Assembly (NCBI RefSeq): GCF_000003855.2
Contig: NW_003101679.1
Span: 938,417 to 1,002,416, forward strand
Length of the DNA: 64,000 nucleotides
Direction: 5' to 3'
From: Blastomyces gilchristii SLH14081
Taxonomy: Eukaryota; Ascomycota; Eurotiomycetes; Onygenales; Ajellomycetaceae
The notes below the pieces were generated by a model. That model made no database searches. It had not been told where the DNA came from and was given only the letters and a program-made list of their open reading frames with translations. Both the position numbers and the translations under genes were made by a program. This document shows, piece by piece, positions 24,146-34,129 of the stretch (its first letter is position 1; each line of letters opens with the position of its first letter).

Positions 24146-25600
24146 ATGGAGATGGTTAACATGAGCAGTCACAGCTCCATCAACTGAGATGATGTTGAGC
24201 CATTCAGCGCCCGTGCTGCCAGTGTGATTCAATGTAGGCGCCCTTCATTCAAGTGAAAATCTCCTGAGCCATCTGCTGATTGAAAATACAATGTTTTCTC
24301 CAGGCTCAACCGCGCCAGACACCATGCCTCACCGGGAAGCCTCAAGTGATAGATCTTCACAGAAGGCTGACTGATCATCAGCTCAGAAAACCATCTCTTC
24401 TCTCTCTGATCATGATCACAATCGCGATCCAGTGCTGGACAAGTGTGAACCAGAAGCCTCATGTTCTCTGCCTGGCCTGGCAGGTGTCTCTGACCAACAT
24501 CTGTACAGTTTAGCAAAGTTACTGAGGTCAGTAGGCTGCCAGAGTAAGTCAGCTTCTGCAACTTTCTGTTGATTTGTCTGTGAAGCTCTGCCTTCTGACA
24601 CTGCCTTCAGCAGAACAACTGATTCTCATGAACTTGAAGAGTGATGGAGAAAATCCTCTGAACAATGATGAATTCAGAAGGACTATTGATCTCAATGTGC
24701 GCGCCAGTGCCACGGGCGGAGAGGTTGTGAATACACTTTCCAGCCCGGGAGCCAAATTGAAGCCTCAAACTCCTGTCAGCCCTGGAAAGCACTCTGGAGA
24801 AGCATGCAGGCTGATGGGGCGGGGACAAGTGCAATGCATGGATGTTTGAGTCGAGATTCCTTCCCAGCCAGACGCTCTCCAGAAGGGAGAGGGCCGAGGC
24901 AACAGGAGCAACCTCAGTGACAACAGTGACTTCAATCACTTCAGCGACTGCAGCAGTGATGACGATGACGACGATGAGGAGTATCAGGAAAGTGATGATG
25001 ATGACCATGTCGCCAGGCGGCCATGCAAGCGGCGGAAACTCTAGACGCGGCGGTCCTCCAGGTCTGTCATCACATTTGCTGCTTGCATGGGAGATCCCTC
25101 TCCAGCTGCTATGGTAGATGATAAGTCAGGGAAATGCAATCCAACAATGAAGCACAGTAAAAACTCAGCTGATGATTCTTCCAGAGTGTTCACTGTCTCA
25201 CCAGATGATGCAGTGACAAATCACTCAGGTGATGATATATCAGTCTCCAGCTTTCTTTCAAGCTACATGATCAGGTTCAAAGTGTGCTACACTATAACAT
25301 TCTGTCATGAGGAGACTGACTGACTTCTGTCAGCAAATGCACACAGTCTGTCAAGCCTCAGTTGTGAAGAGCAGCCATCTGTCATGACTGATACACATGT
25401 GCCATTTACCTCAGAGGATGATGTGCTGCTGAAGAAACTCAAGAAGGACAGCAAGTCATGGGATGAGATCATCAAGTGCTTCCCGGGCAGATTCAAGGCA
25501 ACTCTGCAGGTGCAGTAGTCCACCAAGCTGAAGCATCACACCCCACTGCCAACTCGCAAGTCAAAGTTGAAGTTGAGGGTGAGAAAACATGAATGCTGTT
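24146..25600 (+). pseudogene. Decayed Myb/SANT-like DNA-binding protein gene
   Basis: Protein-like segments on the plus strand are broken by stops and frame changes. The clearest is a SANT/Myb-like helix-turn-helix at about 25400-25535: FTSEDDVLLKKLKKDSKSWD, then FPGRFKATLQV, then an in-frame TAG at 25516-25518, then STKLKH. This matches the fungal pattern of a trailing FPGR...LQVRY-TKLK motif. Further upstream (~24895-25043) an Asp/Glu-rich stretch ends in RRPCKRRKL plus a stop, like an acidic region with a nuclear signal. The earliest part (from ~24146, MEMVNMSSHSSIN) meets a TGA at 24185 that may have been CGA. Introns cannot be placed with confidence. It was probably a nuclear DNA-binding protein and is no longer functional. 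Confidence 0.6.
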
Positions 25601-26340
25601 GAGCAAGAATATCCCAACAGCTGCTACAAAGAGGCTGCCACAGCTATACACATACCCTCCACTTACGGAAATCTCCCTTTACCGCGGGATGGAGTGGCCA
25701 CTTCCGATGCATCCCACGCCGGTCTCTCTTCACGGATTAGGAGTGGCTGGCTGAAAAGGTAGTGAATCCTGGGATCCGCGCGCGAGGGGACAGGTCAATG
25801 GGAGATCGCAAAGGGGGCGGTGGACACGGGATTGAAAAGTCGATTGGTCAGGATCTTCATCTGTTATAATGTGTCAATATCAATTTCAGCCCTGATTTGT
25901 TTCATACTATGCCTGTCTTGATTGTTTTCTTGTTTGCTTCTGTTCCCTTCATTTGATCTTCTTTTGCTTCTCAGATTTCATTCCAGCTCAGGAGCTCTAT
26001 TGATATTGCCTATCACATTCCCGCTCAAGGTCTACCTGGCCTATGTCATGATATAGTATTTTCTTTGTGTGTGTTCCTTTGTTTGTTTGTTTGCTCTTCC
26101 CCCTTTTTTCTTTGTTTCTCACTTTGGTTTTTCTTTCAATCATTTCAGTTTTGTCTATTTTGTCTAGCCCCGGAGAAAAGTATAAAAAGCCTCCCCGATT
26201 CTGGATATCCATATATATATTCTTAAACTGTAATAGATCATTGACTGGAATTTCCATTTGCATCTCAACAGAATCCCCGTCGCTCTTCTCACGTGCAATA
26301 GGATGTTTTAAAATAGAATGTTTTAAAGCATTCACCACCA
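25601..26340. other. Intergenic, no gene recognised
   Basis: Contains a T-rich leader (about 25900-26170) ahead of the small frame at 26341. A minus-strand 136-codon frame (25997-26407) overlaps it antisense and has no recognised domain. Confidence 0.4.
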
Positions 26341-26582
26341 TGCCGAATGCCAACTGTAGCATGCGAAGACTTTTGTCAACCTCCTCAGATGTCAAAAGCA
26401 GTGACAATATGTCTCAGCAAGACAAAATCATGGAGATCCATAGCCAGGTGCTCAAAATCATTGAAATACTTGGGCAAATGTCCACGATACTCGAGTCAAT
26501 AGAAACACAGAGTAAAGAACAATATGATGCTGATCTACGGGCCTCTGTGAAAGGAAATCGGGATGTAGCACGTAGCATTTGA
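26341..26582 (+). CDS. Small hypothetical, helical protein (80 codons)
   Basis: MPNANCSMRRLL... to ...NRDVARSI. The frame is open further upstream to 26067, but codons before 26341 look like untranslated T-rich sequence. The region from the internal MSQQDKIMEIHSQ onward has heptad-like hydrophobics (I, L, V every 3-4 residues) and could be a short coiled coil, similar in feel to linkers in fungal NLR or ankyrin proteins. Reading can continue past the TGA at 26580 in frame for ~15 codons to a possible splice donor, so this may be the broken front of a longer gene. Weak call. Confidence 0.25.
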
Positions 26583-27001
26583 GTGTCGGCAAGCATTATT
26601 GCTGACTATTCACCAAGGTACGTCGAGAATGAGTATAATTGAATGAAATGAATGGGAATCGACATCGAGTTATTGAGATTGTTGGTTCCTTGCCTTGGCT
26701 GTCCGTGAGATAAAAATCCGACGCGGAAGACAAAGTGACTTTTGCTGAAACCCAATTGTTATTACTGGTTGATGGTACGAGCTGCTGTTACTGGGTTATC
26801 ATACATATATCTTCTAGACCTAAAATTCGGATCTTTCCAGCTGTGTAGTTCATTCTTAGATGTAAAATTAAAATATACGAAATTGACTGGTGAAATAAAA
26901 TATATTTGAACAGTTCAATCCACAGGCAAAAGGAAGAACAAGTCGACAAGAAGGCAACAGCACCTTCAGGCTGTTTCTCAAGGGCCTGTTTCCAACTCTG
27001 C
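26583..27001. other. Short intergenic segment
   Basis: About 420 bp upstream of the stop codon of the minus-strand nuclease-kinase gene. It is AT-rich toward 26820-26920. No feature seen. Confidence 0.4.
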
Positions 27002-29326
27002 TCAGACGCTACTCTGGACGTCTGACCCTCTTGTCGTAGAGATACGCCCAGTCAAGCCATTGTTATTACAGGGTCGTTTCGACATGCCCACCTGATGAAG
27101 TGGCCTTTTCAGGGATCCAACCCGCTTTTTCATCAGACGCCTGTCTATGTCGGACCGGTGAAAGTCTATGATCAGGACCCGGCGCAGCTCATCATTCCAT
27201 AACATGTTGGCAGACCGCAGGTCTTTATGTACCACTCCCAGCATGCGGATTTCCTTCTTCGACCTGGAAATCTCACGACTTAGCATTTCCTTGTCTTTGA
27301 CGTTCTCTATACTCTCCCCCGCCCAACCCATGAGAAGCATATGGCGGATGTCCCCAGCACCATGGAGGAAAAGGAACAATTTCAAATCAATCGTCCCCAG
27401 AAATACAGGGACAGCAGAACCCTGTGCTTTCTGAAGAACCCGGTATATTTCTGCTTCACGTGAGACAACTTTCCATAGCCCGGCTGTTGTTCCCTTTCCA
27501 ACAAGAGTGTAGCCATATGCAGCACAAGTGATCTTGAAGGGTGCACCATACAATCCACAAGTCCCAAATGGTGTGCAGTTATGATCAAGGTCATGATTGA
27601 GCTGTTCATTCAGTATTTGCACAAGCTTCCTTGCATTGATACAATGTCGATCATCATTCTGGCCTCGCCGGTGGAGAGAAACATTAGGGCATTGATGATC
27701 CAATTCACCTTCTTGTTGCAAACTCAATAAGCATCGCTGCGTACAGTAACGTGCCGTGTGTTGGCTTTGGCCGCTCGATGGCCTAGGATCTGCTGGGCGC
27801 GCCGATGAATGCTGGCTGGGTGGGGAGGACATCACTTGGCTGAAGCCCCGCTTCCGACCGTGCGCTGCTTGGTTAGAGTCGGAGTCAGAAGAATCCATAT
27901 GATCACCCAAAGGAGAGGTATCTATTGGTGCACAGGTGGTTTGAGATCGGGTAGAAAGTCGATGGCCGGGCTGTAATGGAGATGATTGCAGATGTTCAGA
28001 GGGCATATATTCCGAGCTTGCATATTCCGATCCTGGAGGAGTTTGTTGCAGCTCGTCATCGGGGATTTGCGATGGTGTAAAGTCAAAACTTGTCTTCCAT
28101 ATATGGAGCTGGGATCTTGCAGCATTCCGCCACTTCTGGTCACGGATATCCGAGAGAAAGGACATCAGACAGAGACATAATATTCTGGCAATAGCTGTCT
28201 TTGACTGATAAAAGACCCCAGGATTTTCTGAAATCACATCCATGTTTGGTTCACAGAGATAGTAATAGAGTGTACTAGGGTCGCTGTATGGAACACGAAG
28301 AAGAACGATAGCAAATCCATTAGTTATGTAGGAGTACTCCAGTCCAGCTTGGATCATGACATGATACTCCTGAACCAAAACTGAGCAAGTCAGCTGTTCC
28401 GCATTATATCTCAGCTTTTCATCCTTGTTCAGCTCATCACTCTTGGGGATCGTGTCTGACTGAACAATCTCTTCCCAGAGCTTCATCGATCGAAGGCCCG
28501 CTCGGAGATTTTCAACCGAGAGCTTGTGTGGCGGCTTATACTCGACTGTCGTAATCAAAGTATTGGTGGAATCGTTGATCCGATGAATACAGAATGAATC
28601 TGGTTTGGGATGTTTTGTGCTGGACTCATCAAGCAGCTGTACTTCTGACTCTTCTGATTTCTGTAGAATATTTTCATGATTTTCAAACAGGATCCCATCT
28701 CCAAGCCGGAATCTCTCTCGGGCATCAGGTATTTTGCATAGCTCGGCTATGATATCATGGACATGATCTTCCACAGCGGTTCGCTCGTAATGTTCCAGAT
28801 CCTTTTCACTTCGTAGTTTTCGGCTAGAATACCGCCGACCAAGTTCATTTAGCACAAGAAGAGATGTGAATAGCCGAGGTGCGTCTTTTCCAGCTGGTTG
28901 CAGGTAAGTGGAAACTGCATCATAAATTTCTTGCAGTTGAACCGGACAGCTTGACCAAAGGCGAAGGCTCGTTGGACAGTATTTCCCAGTGGGTGATGGA
29001 ATACTCCCCTTCGTGGAGCGGGATGGCGTTCCAACCTGCAAAGGCCGGGAGAATGAATCATGACATCCTTTGATGAGCTCTCCGAGTGTTGTCGGCTGGC
29101 TGCGCACTTTTTCCTCTGCCTCTCGCTCTTCTGCCTGCCTTCTCAATTCTTCCGCTTGCCTTCGCAACTCTGCTTCCTGTGCCTCTCGCTCTTCTGCCTG
29201 CCTTCTCAATTCTTCCGCTTGCCTTCGCAACTCTGCTTCCCGTGCCGCTCGCTCTTCTGCCTGCCTTCGTTCCGCTTCCGCTCTGCGGTAGAGAGCCTCG
29301 TAATCTGATGAACTGTTATCGGCCAT
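27002..29326 (-). CDS. Coiled coil + PD-(D/E)XK nuclease-like + kinase-like fusion protein
   Basis: Intact, intronless 774-aa frame. Residues ~8-75 form a charged coiled coil built of repeated RRQAEELRRQAEE units. Residues ~125-390 look like a PD-(D/E)XK restriction-endonuclease fold: D243 in KPDSFCIHR, then E262 and K264 in TTVEYKPPHKL (D-x18-E-x-K), with a later VLVQEYHVMIQAGLEYSYI helix/strand pair. A Ser/Pro/Gln-rich linker (~430-540) follows. The C-terminus (~590-730) is kinase-like: catalytic loop HKDLRSANMLW at 700-710 and DFH (721-723) in place of DFG. Similar proteins are multicopy in filamentous fungi and often mislabelled. Related nuclease-kinase modules occur in Crinkler-type effectors and some transposon-linked proteins. 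Biological role is unknown; a nuclease regulated by its kinase half is inference. Confidence 0.75.
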   Translation of the reverse strand: MADNSSSDYEALYRRAEAERRQAEERAAREAELRRQAEELRRQAEEREAQEAELRRQAEELRRQAEEREAEEKVRSQPTTLGELIKGCHDSFSRPLQVGTPSRSTKGSIPSPTGKYCPTSLRLWSSCPVQLQEIYDAVSTYLQPAGKDAPRLFTSLLVLNELGRRYSSRKLRSEKDLEHYERTAVEDHVHDIIAELCKIPDARERFRLGDGILFENHENILQKSEESEVQLLDESSTKHPKPDSFCIHRINDSTNTLITTVEYKPPHKLSVENLRAGLRSMKLWEEIVQSDTIPKSDELNKDEKLRYNAEQLTCSVLVQEYHVMIQAGLEYSYITNGFAIVLLRVPYSDPSTLYYYLCEPNMDVISENPGVFYQSKTAIARILCLCLMSFLSDIRDQKWRNAARSQLHIWKTSFDFTPSQIPDDELQQTPPGSEYASSEYMPSEHLQSSPLQPGHRLSTRSQTTCAPIDTSPLGDHMDSSDSDSNQAAHGRKRGFSQVMSSPPSQHSSARPADPRPSSGQSQHTARYCTQRCLLSLQQEGELDHQCPNVSLHRRGQNDDRHCINARKLVQILNEQLNHDLDHNCTPFGTCGLYGAPFKITCAAYGYTLVGKGTTAGLWKVVSREAEIYRVLQKAQGSAVPVFLGTIDLKLFLFLHGAGDIRHMLLMGWAGESIENVKDKEMLSREISRSKKEIRMLGVVHKDLRSANMLWNDELRRVLIIDFHRSDIDRRLMKKRVGSLKRPLHQVGMSKRPCNNNGLTGRISTTRGSDVQSSV
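29118..29269 (-). repeat. 63-bp in-frame tandem repeat (2.4 copies)
   Basis: Units at 29118-29180 and 29181-29243, plus a partial third to 29269. The two full units differ at one base (tgt/cgt at the end). Each encodes 21 residues of the coiled coil, so length changes keep the heptads (3 x 7) and the frame. Confidence 0.9.
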
Positions 29327-30519
29327 TAGAGGGGGATAAAGACTTATATCAAAAAGCGAAATGAGTACGAGGAATTTAAGAGAAAGGCGAGAATCCTCTA
29401 GCGGTGGGGAGAAGCGAAATATTTAGGATTAAACTAGGTATTAGTAATCACTGTACTTACAGGCTAGGTTAGTCTAACCTATTAAAATGAAATATTATGG
29501 GTTGTGACTAGGATGGATGGTACTAAGTCAAACTGGATTACACCGCGAAATATACACAATCCCAGAGCCAGACTACCTGGCAGACGGCGAGAACGAGGGC
29601 TCTCCCCCCAGCACACTCCAGCAGCCAGTATTTTGTACAAATGTTTCCTGGTGATGACGGATTGCAAAGATTGTGTGATTTTTGCATCGGCGGGATATTC
29701 ACGGAACAGCCAATCTTCCAAGCGCATGTCGAATGATTTGTTTTTTACGCTTCCAAATCGAAACTGCTGTCAAAAAAACGCTGCGAAAAGGTGGTGTGCA
29801 TGTGACTCTTGCCCCATGGTGGGGCAAGGAGAACCACGAACAAAGGAGTAACTATCTTCAAAGGTTTAACGACAACAAGACTCAACATCATCCAGGGGCT
29901 GTAAATAACTTGATTGTTCTGCCCGACCAGCTCCACCAATCTGCTCCACCCTACCTGCGCTGTGGGGCGGCCGTTGCACCCTATCGTTAATATTCCACCC
30001 CGCGATTTATTCCACGATTTCCCCCCCTTCCCCCCGCCCGCACCCCTCTTACACGTCGGGTGAGGCAAAACCTCCGCGAAGTTCTATGACATATCAATCA
30101 TCTACCACTAAAGAACGAACAAATGGACATACTAGGACATTTATTGAGCCTTGTGTGACTAGAACATAAGTAGGTCTGGCGCTCCCATCTTGACCGCATT
30201 GTCTCAATAGAGACGATGCCAAGTACTCACCACATCTCACCTCTCACAGGATTATTCGCAGCGGAATTGATCGGTGATTTTGAGAAGTTCAAGGGTCGCA
30301 TAGCTGGATTTCTGTCAGAATGGGTGTCACGGATGAATATGTTGGAGACATATGAATCTTATGTGTATCAAGATCTGCTTCTTATATTATCCGTACACTA
30401 TCTATTATATCTAATTCCATACAAAAGATAGAGCTATTTATAGTAAAACAAATGTGCGAGCCAAGAGAGCCAGCATAAGCGAGTATTAGAGAAGCATTGT
30501 AGTAAGCTGATGATGATAA
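29327..30519. other. Intergenic up to the Copia element
   Basis: Promoter of the nuclease-kinase gene, then ~1.1 kb without a recognisable gene. The 115-codon frame at 29504-29851 and its overlaps have no recognised content. GATAA at 30515-30519 is the left target-site duplication of the retroelement. Confidence 0.45.
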
Positions 30520-30631
30520 TGTTGGCCCTTACGGCCGTTGCGGTTAGCGATCCCACTAGATCACGTGACCCACCACTATATTATGTTCTTGTAGATAGAT
30601 CTATCAATACACAATCTTCAACTATTCTACA
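30520..30631 (+). repeat. Left LTR of the Copia element
   Basis: 112 bp, starting TG and ending CA. It differs from the right LTR at only two positions (a C/T in ggccgt and a T/C in caatct) and is not RIP-mutated. The next bases, ggttatagcctgg, are the expected place of the primer-binding site. Confidence 0.92.
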
Positions 30632-31725
30632 GGTTATAGCCTGGATGACATGTTTTTCTTTTTAAAACATTGTATCAACATTTTTTTAACACAGATAGTT
30701 TATCTTTTTTGAAAAGACTCTCACTCTTTATTAGAGATATTTCATTTTCTCTGAATCTGCTAATCAGCAGATTTATATACTTTATATTTTTTTAAGAAAG
30801 TATATTCTTCATTGTGAAGAATATCACTTTTTTTTTTTATATTTAGAAGAAGCAGAGTTATTTTAATAAGTAATATATCTGTTACTTCAGAGTTCAGCTC
30901 AAGACTTAGAATCACACACTTCACTAGATAACTCATTGATAGAATAATCACTCACTATAAGAAGACTTCTAACTTGTAAGATAAGACTGAGATCAGTTTT
31001 TATCAGAGTATAAAATTTAATAATGAGATAATAAAGAAACTTCAGAATAAAGAAAAGCAGAGTTAATATTTATTTATAGAATCTGTTTATTTCAACTCAT
31101 TAAATTCTTCACTATTTCTCACTCTCAGAATGCTGACTTTTAACAGTAATCTGAATTAATCTATCTATTACACTGTAAATAATCTTATAAATCTTATACA
31201 GATAATACTATAGAATCAGATAACTATGACTGAAATTACTTAATATCTCACTATATCTATCTCTGTACAAAGAGACACTACAAGAAATAAGTTATAGAAA
31301 TATTAGAAGAAAGTTAAATATATACTAGATATTAAATCAGTGACTACATTTAATAACTCTAATTATAAAGTCTGATATATTGATATATTAACTGATATGA
31401 AAGTTATTAATAAAACTAATATTCTATTGAGAACTTAATAAGAATTCTCTTTTACATATTATATCAACTCTGAGAAGTAAAGAATTTATTTCAAGTCTCT
31501 ATATAAATGTATACTATTGAGTCTTATTAAAAATGTTTGAATCACTATTAAAATCTTGAAAGCTGACAATACTGTAGCTCTGTGAGATAAGATTAACATT
31601 AAATATATAATATCATTAATAGAAGAATGAGTTAATATCTTTAAGAAATTGATAAAATTATAAGTTAAGAAGAATGATTATCTTACTTTTCAGAGATATT
31701 TCTGCTATTATTATAAAAAGCTCTG

Positions 31726-32273
31726 TGTCACGCTTCTGACCGCGTCAAGGCCCTGCTGTGGTTTCACACAGCTCATCACTTTCATGTGAATAATTTCATT
31801 CATTTCACAGGCTAACTGAACCGGTTTTCAACTGCTCTATGACATCATTCAGATATATCATGAGAAGATTCAATTGATAAATATGAGAACCTCACTTCTA
31901 TACAAGATCAGCAGATTACTCTTTCTTAATAATAAGATACTGCTGAGATATCACTCTGACTATTCTTACTTATGAAATGAGAGAAAAGTATTCACTCATT
32001 ATCTATATAGAATAGCTAGATACTGACTTCTTATTAAAAAAGTCAGTGATTTGTTTCTTTTTTTCAACTGAAATATATACAAGAGTTACTGTGTATCTTA
32101 TACAATCTTCTTAGTATACTAAGTATTATATCTGTGATATTCTCACAATAACCCTGTAGTCTATGAGCTCACTATTTAAGCAAGATAGTTAAGCTTACTT
32201 ATACAGCTTCTTAAAACAACTATCTCTATATAATGTCACTGACTAGTCACTGCTTCAGTTTCATTATATTACA
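31726..32273 (+). repeat. Left LTR of the Gypsy element
   Basis: 548 bp. The first ~60 bp keep CpG and CpC (accgcgtcaaggccc) that are lost in the right copy. The remainder is mutated, including the last ~25 bp (gcttcagtttcattatatta), which is better preserved in the right copy. Confidence 0.9.
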
Positions 32274-32402
32274 ATTCAAATCACTCAATCTGATTATACA
32301 TTTGAATCAGTCAAGCTCTAACAGACTGATATAACCTCATGCACTTACACTGAGACTGACTCAATCTCACTCTCTGAGAGAAACATTATATTATCTTCTA
32401 AA

Positions 32403-33300
32403 GTGTGTACATCTCTATCTCAGCAGAAATCTGAGATTTCTGAACTCACTGTATATTTTAACATAAGCTCTTCAACTGTTCTATTACTACTGCAGTCTCT
32501 ACACATCTACATCTATTATAAAGATAGAGAGATTAAGATTAAAGATTCTCTGAGATATAAGAGAAATATCTTATCTGAATTTCACAGCTTTATCTGTACT
32601 CTTAAATAGAAATTCCACCTTAATCTGAGCTAGTATAATACTCATAAGATATAAGTAATATACACTGTCAACCTTCTTGAAGACATCTCTGTAACTACTT
32701 GAGTTATTAAGAAGAGAAAGCTTGAGTGTATCAATACTATTATAACTTGAAAAGAATTCAAAAACTTTTTACTGAATTAAATTGAAGATTATTATAATTA
32801 TAGCTTCACAGCAGTACAGCAGTTCAACTCATTATATTAATAAAATAATAAGAATTCTTTTAATTTCAATGTAAGATTTGAAGAATATTGAGAGAAATTA
32901 ACTGATAATTTAAATCAATTAAAAACACAGCTTTATCTTATAAAGCTGACTTATAAGATGTGAACAATAATATTATAATATCAGAGTTTATTAACTAATT
33001 ATACTGAGCTTGTTAACCTGGCTTTCTAAATCTATTTAAATAATCAATTCTCTGAGAAAAAGACTAATAAGATCTCTTCTAAGTAATTAATAATAGAATC
33101 TAAACAGTGCTGTGATGACTTCAATACAGAGAAAGTAAAGAAGAATTTCAAGTATTCTAATTCTTCACTCACTATGAAGAAATATTAAAAAAGATTTAAC
33201 AAAGATCTCTGTTTCAACTGTGAAGCTGATAAACATTATATCAGTAATTATAAGAAGCTGAAGAAGAGAAGAAACTGAGAAGATATCTTCTCAAAGTTAA
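32403..33300 (+). pseudogene. Gypsy Gag remnant with zinc knuckle
   Basis: Disrupted frames encode a hydrophilic Gag-like region. At about 33205-33250 a zinc knuckle reads CFNCEADKHYISNY, that is CX2CX4HX4C with the last Cys changed to Tyr, as expected for a G-to-A change. No intact frame. Confidence 0.65.
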
Positions 33301-34129
33301 CTTCTCTTCTGATAAACATATCTGTGAAAGATAAAGAAGAGAAAGAAAAGAATTGATAATTCTCACATCTCTGAGTTTATATTACAATCACAATATATAC
33401 TCTGAATGAAGAGATATCAGTGAGATATCTACTCAACTTCAGAATAGATATCAACTTTATATTCTATTTCTTTTCTTTAATAAAAAATTAAAAGAAGATA
33501 GATCTGTCAGATCATATAAAATTTACTGATGAAATAAAATATCACTATTTTAACATAATTTAAGTGAAGTGTGTGATCACAGACTTAGAAGAAATCTTTA
33601 AGAAGAGCAGTCTACTTCTTCACACAGTTAATATTATAGATGAGAATGTCATTCTAAATCTTCTGTGATTGAGAGAAAACAATTCTCTCATTAACTGAGT
33701 TACTTAGATATGATAGTACTATCTCACTGATGAAGAGACAGTAATAGAGAAATCTGAAGAGTTTCATTAAAAGAATCTTGAGAAAAAGATTGAGTTGATA
33801 TACTGCATAGCAGGTGATTAAGACTTAAAGACAGATAAAGAAGCTATCACTCTCACTACAAGATTAGCAGCAGTATTTATCATTGAAGACAGATATATAC
33901 AATATCTCTTTACAGATTTTAAGAATGTCTTTTTGAAAAGAGAAGTAGTGAAGTTTCCTGATATCAAGATATGATATAAGATTCATCTTGAAGATGATAT
34001 TACAGTGCTGTACAGACCTCTTTATAACTTGTCTGTAAAGAAGTTAAATATTCTGCACAAATATCTTGAAGAAGTGTAATCAAAGAACTGAATATATTTA
34101 TCAAAGAGTTCAGCAGAAGTGTCTATACT

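Noticed and set aside
25997..26407. 136-codon minus-strand frame
   Set aside because: Antisense to a weak plus-strand frame, with a low-complexity Lys-rich C-terminus arising from a T-rich leader.
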